Shown piece by piece: positions 31,273 to 32,211 of a DNA stretch of 32,211 nt; position 1 is the first letter of the stretch, and every line of letters begins with the position of its first letter. The position numbers and the translations under genes are program-made. The stretch lies in contig JABDFE010000010.1 of assembly GCA_013286675.1 (NCBI GenBank), forward strand, positions 1-32,211, written 5' to 3'. The DNA is from Chlamydiota bacterium. Lineage in GTDB: Bacteria; Chlamydiota; Chlamydiia; Chlamydiales; Rhabdochlamydiaceae. The notes below the pieces were generated by a model, which was not told the DNA's origin, did not search any database, and worked only from the letters and a program-made list of their open reading frames with translations.

Positions 31273-32211
31273 ATTCTGCCGTTGGAACTCGCTCTCTTGC
31301 TGGGTTAGTTTGCGATAGTCATCCATCGAACGGATGATATGAGGACGGACAAAGATAATGATATTGCGCTTGGTATCGACCTTCTCTGTTTTGCTAAACA
31401 ACGCCCCGATAAACGGCAAGCCTCCAAGACATGGGAGACCGGCTTTATGGTGACTGCGCGTATTTCTAGCCATGCCGCTGAGCACCAAGAAGTGCTTATC
31501 TGGCACATGCACATGCGTCATCATGTTGGTCTTAGTCGTTTTAATCCCTGCTGATGGCAGATGACTATCTGCAGGATGCGCTTCGGTGATCTCTTCATTT
31601 AGATCGAGGGTGATCACATCGTCATCACCCAGTCTTGGAGTGATGCTCAAATTAACCCCGATATCGCGGTATTCGACATTCGCAGTCGATTGCTGGCTAG
31701 CGCCAACTGTCGTGACAACCGATCCCGTAAAAGGAATATTGTCTCCCACGAAGATCTTCGAGTTTTTATTGTCCTGCGTGATGATCTTTTGGTTTAGAAC
31801 AATCGAGGCTTCACCATCTGCTTGCAAAGCTGAAACGAGCGATGCCAAAGAGACAAATGACCGTCCTTTATGGAAGATCAGATCACCAATGACGCCCATA
31901 TCAAAGCCGCCACCCATTGGGATTTGGCTAGGGCCTGTCGGCGTATTAGTCCCATTGATACCTTGGAAAGTCAGCGGGAAACTCGATTTATTCCCCTGAT
32001 TAAAATTGCCCATTCCCATCCCGACGGAGTCTTTATATTTCCCGCCCGCAGCCCATTGGAGGCCAAATTCCATGCTTTTGTTCGCATCGGTCTCAACAAC
32101 CAGCACTTCAATAAAGACCTGTTTGAGCTGCGTATCGAGACTTTGGATCAATTGTTTGACAGCAGCCAGAGAATCAGGATCGCCTGAGCAGACTAAAGAA
32201 TTGGTGGCCTT
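31213..32211 (-). CDS. gspD: GspD-type secretin, C-terminal part (5' end beyond window)
   Basis: The frame stays open to the right edge (333 codons in the window), so the N-terminus is missing. The visible part begins in the last N domain (ATNSLVCSGDPDSLAAVKQLIQSLD), followed by VFIEVLVVETD and the secretin core: MGVIGDLIFHKGRS, SIVLNQKIITQDN, IFVGDNIPFTGSV, the IGVNLSITPRLG strand, and VLSGMARN...GLPFIGALFSKTEK...IIIFVRPHII. It forms the outer-membrane ring of a type II-like secretion system. The last 40 residues after the core are polar and may bind a pilotin. Chlamydiae retain a gspD of this kind. Confidence 0.92.
   Translation of the reverse strand, partial: KATNSLVCSGDPDSLAAVKQLIQSLDTQLKQVFIEVLVVETDANKSMEFGLQWAAGGKYKDSVGMGMGNFNQGNKSSFPLTFQGINGTNTPTGPSQIPMGGGFDMGVIGDLIFHKGRSFVSLASLVSALQADGEASIVLNQKIITQDNKNSKIFVGDNIPFTGSVVTTVGASQQSTANVEYRDIGVNLSITPRLGDDDVITLDLNEEITEAHPADSHLPSAGIKTTKTNMMTHVHVPDKHFLVLSGMARNTRSHHKAGLPCLGGLPFIGALFSKTEKVDTKRNIIIFVRPHIIRSMDDYRKLTQQESEFQRQNSEPGSFDKAAGAFTKDRES

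Overview
The window looks like a chromosomal segment of an environmental (amoeba- or animal-associated) member of the Chlamydiae. The reasons are the order dnaX, ybaB, ptsI/ptsH, comEC (remembered from Chlamydia genomes, with insertions here), a GroEL paralogue lacking the Gly-Met tail, an inverse-autotransporter barrel, a 7TM-HD phosphodiesterase and a GspD secretin. The family (Parachlamydia-, Waddlia- or Simkania-like) cannot be settled from the sequence alone.

Bases 1-5020 are accessory and repeat-rich. Two minus-strand collagen-like (Gly-X-Y) secreted proteins flank a broken, rearranged copy of the tRNA-Cys/rsmI locus. A 122-bp direct repeat (1304-1425 and 3278-3399) brackets the second collagen gene. 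An outer-membrane inverse-autotransporter barrel follows, then a gene-free stretch with a 155-bp inverted-repeat element, a fragment of a dispersed repeat and a 46-bp near-perfect palindrome.

Bases 5020-18600 are mostly housekeeping: tRNA-Cys and rsmI, a small membrane protein, coaX overlapping groEL, a GT9-like glycosyltransferase, a SulP transporter, a basic small protein, a metallophosphoesterase, a YkgJ-type cysteine-cluster protein, phosphohexomutase, PgpH and dnaX. Inverted-repeat elements sit in several of the gaps. dnaX is split at a run of ten A, and the C-terminal part continues in another frame, which suggests programmed slippage that makes two DnaX forms.

Bases 18600-24400 hold ybaB, a NUDIX hydrolase, a probably transferred dinD, the PTS pair ptsH-ptsI and a MATE-like exporter. 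Bases 24400-28340 are accessory: a small protein with the pattern of a eukaryotic-type SH2 domain, a 994-residue protein whose C-terminal half is an OppA-like peptide-binding domain, and the remains of an IS5-family transposase. The window closes with NDH-2, a ComEC channel protein without its hydrolase domain, and the C-terminal part of the GspD secretin, open at the right edge.

The most notable points are the standalone SH2-like protein, the dnaX slippage site, a 74-bp foldback repeat joining the end of one gene to the start of the next, the scrambled tRNA-Cys/rsmI copy, and the number of MITE-like inverted-repeat elements in intergenic gaps.
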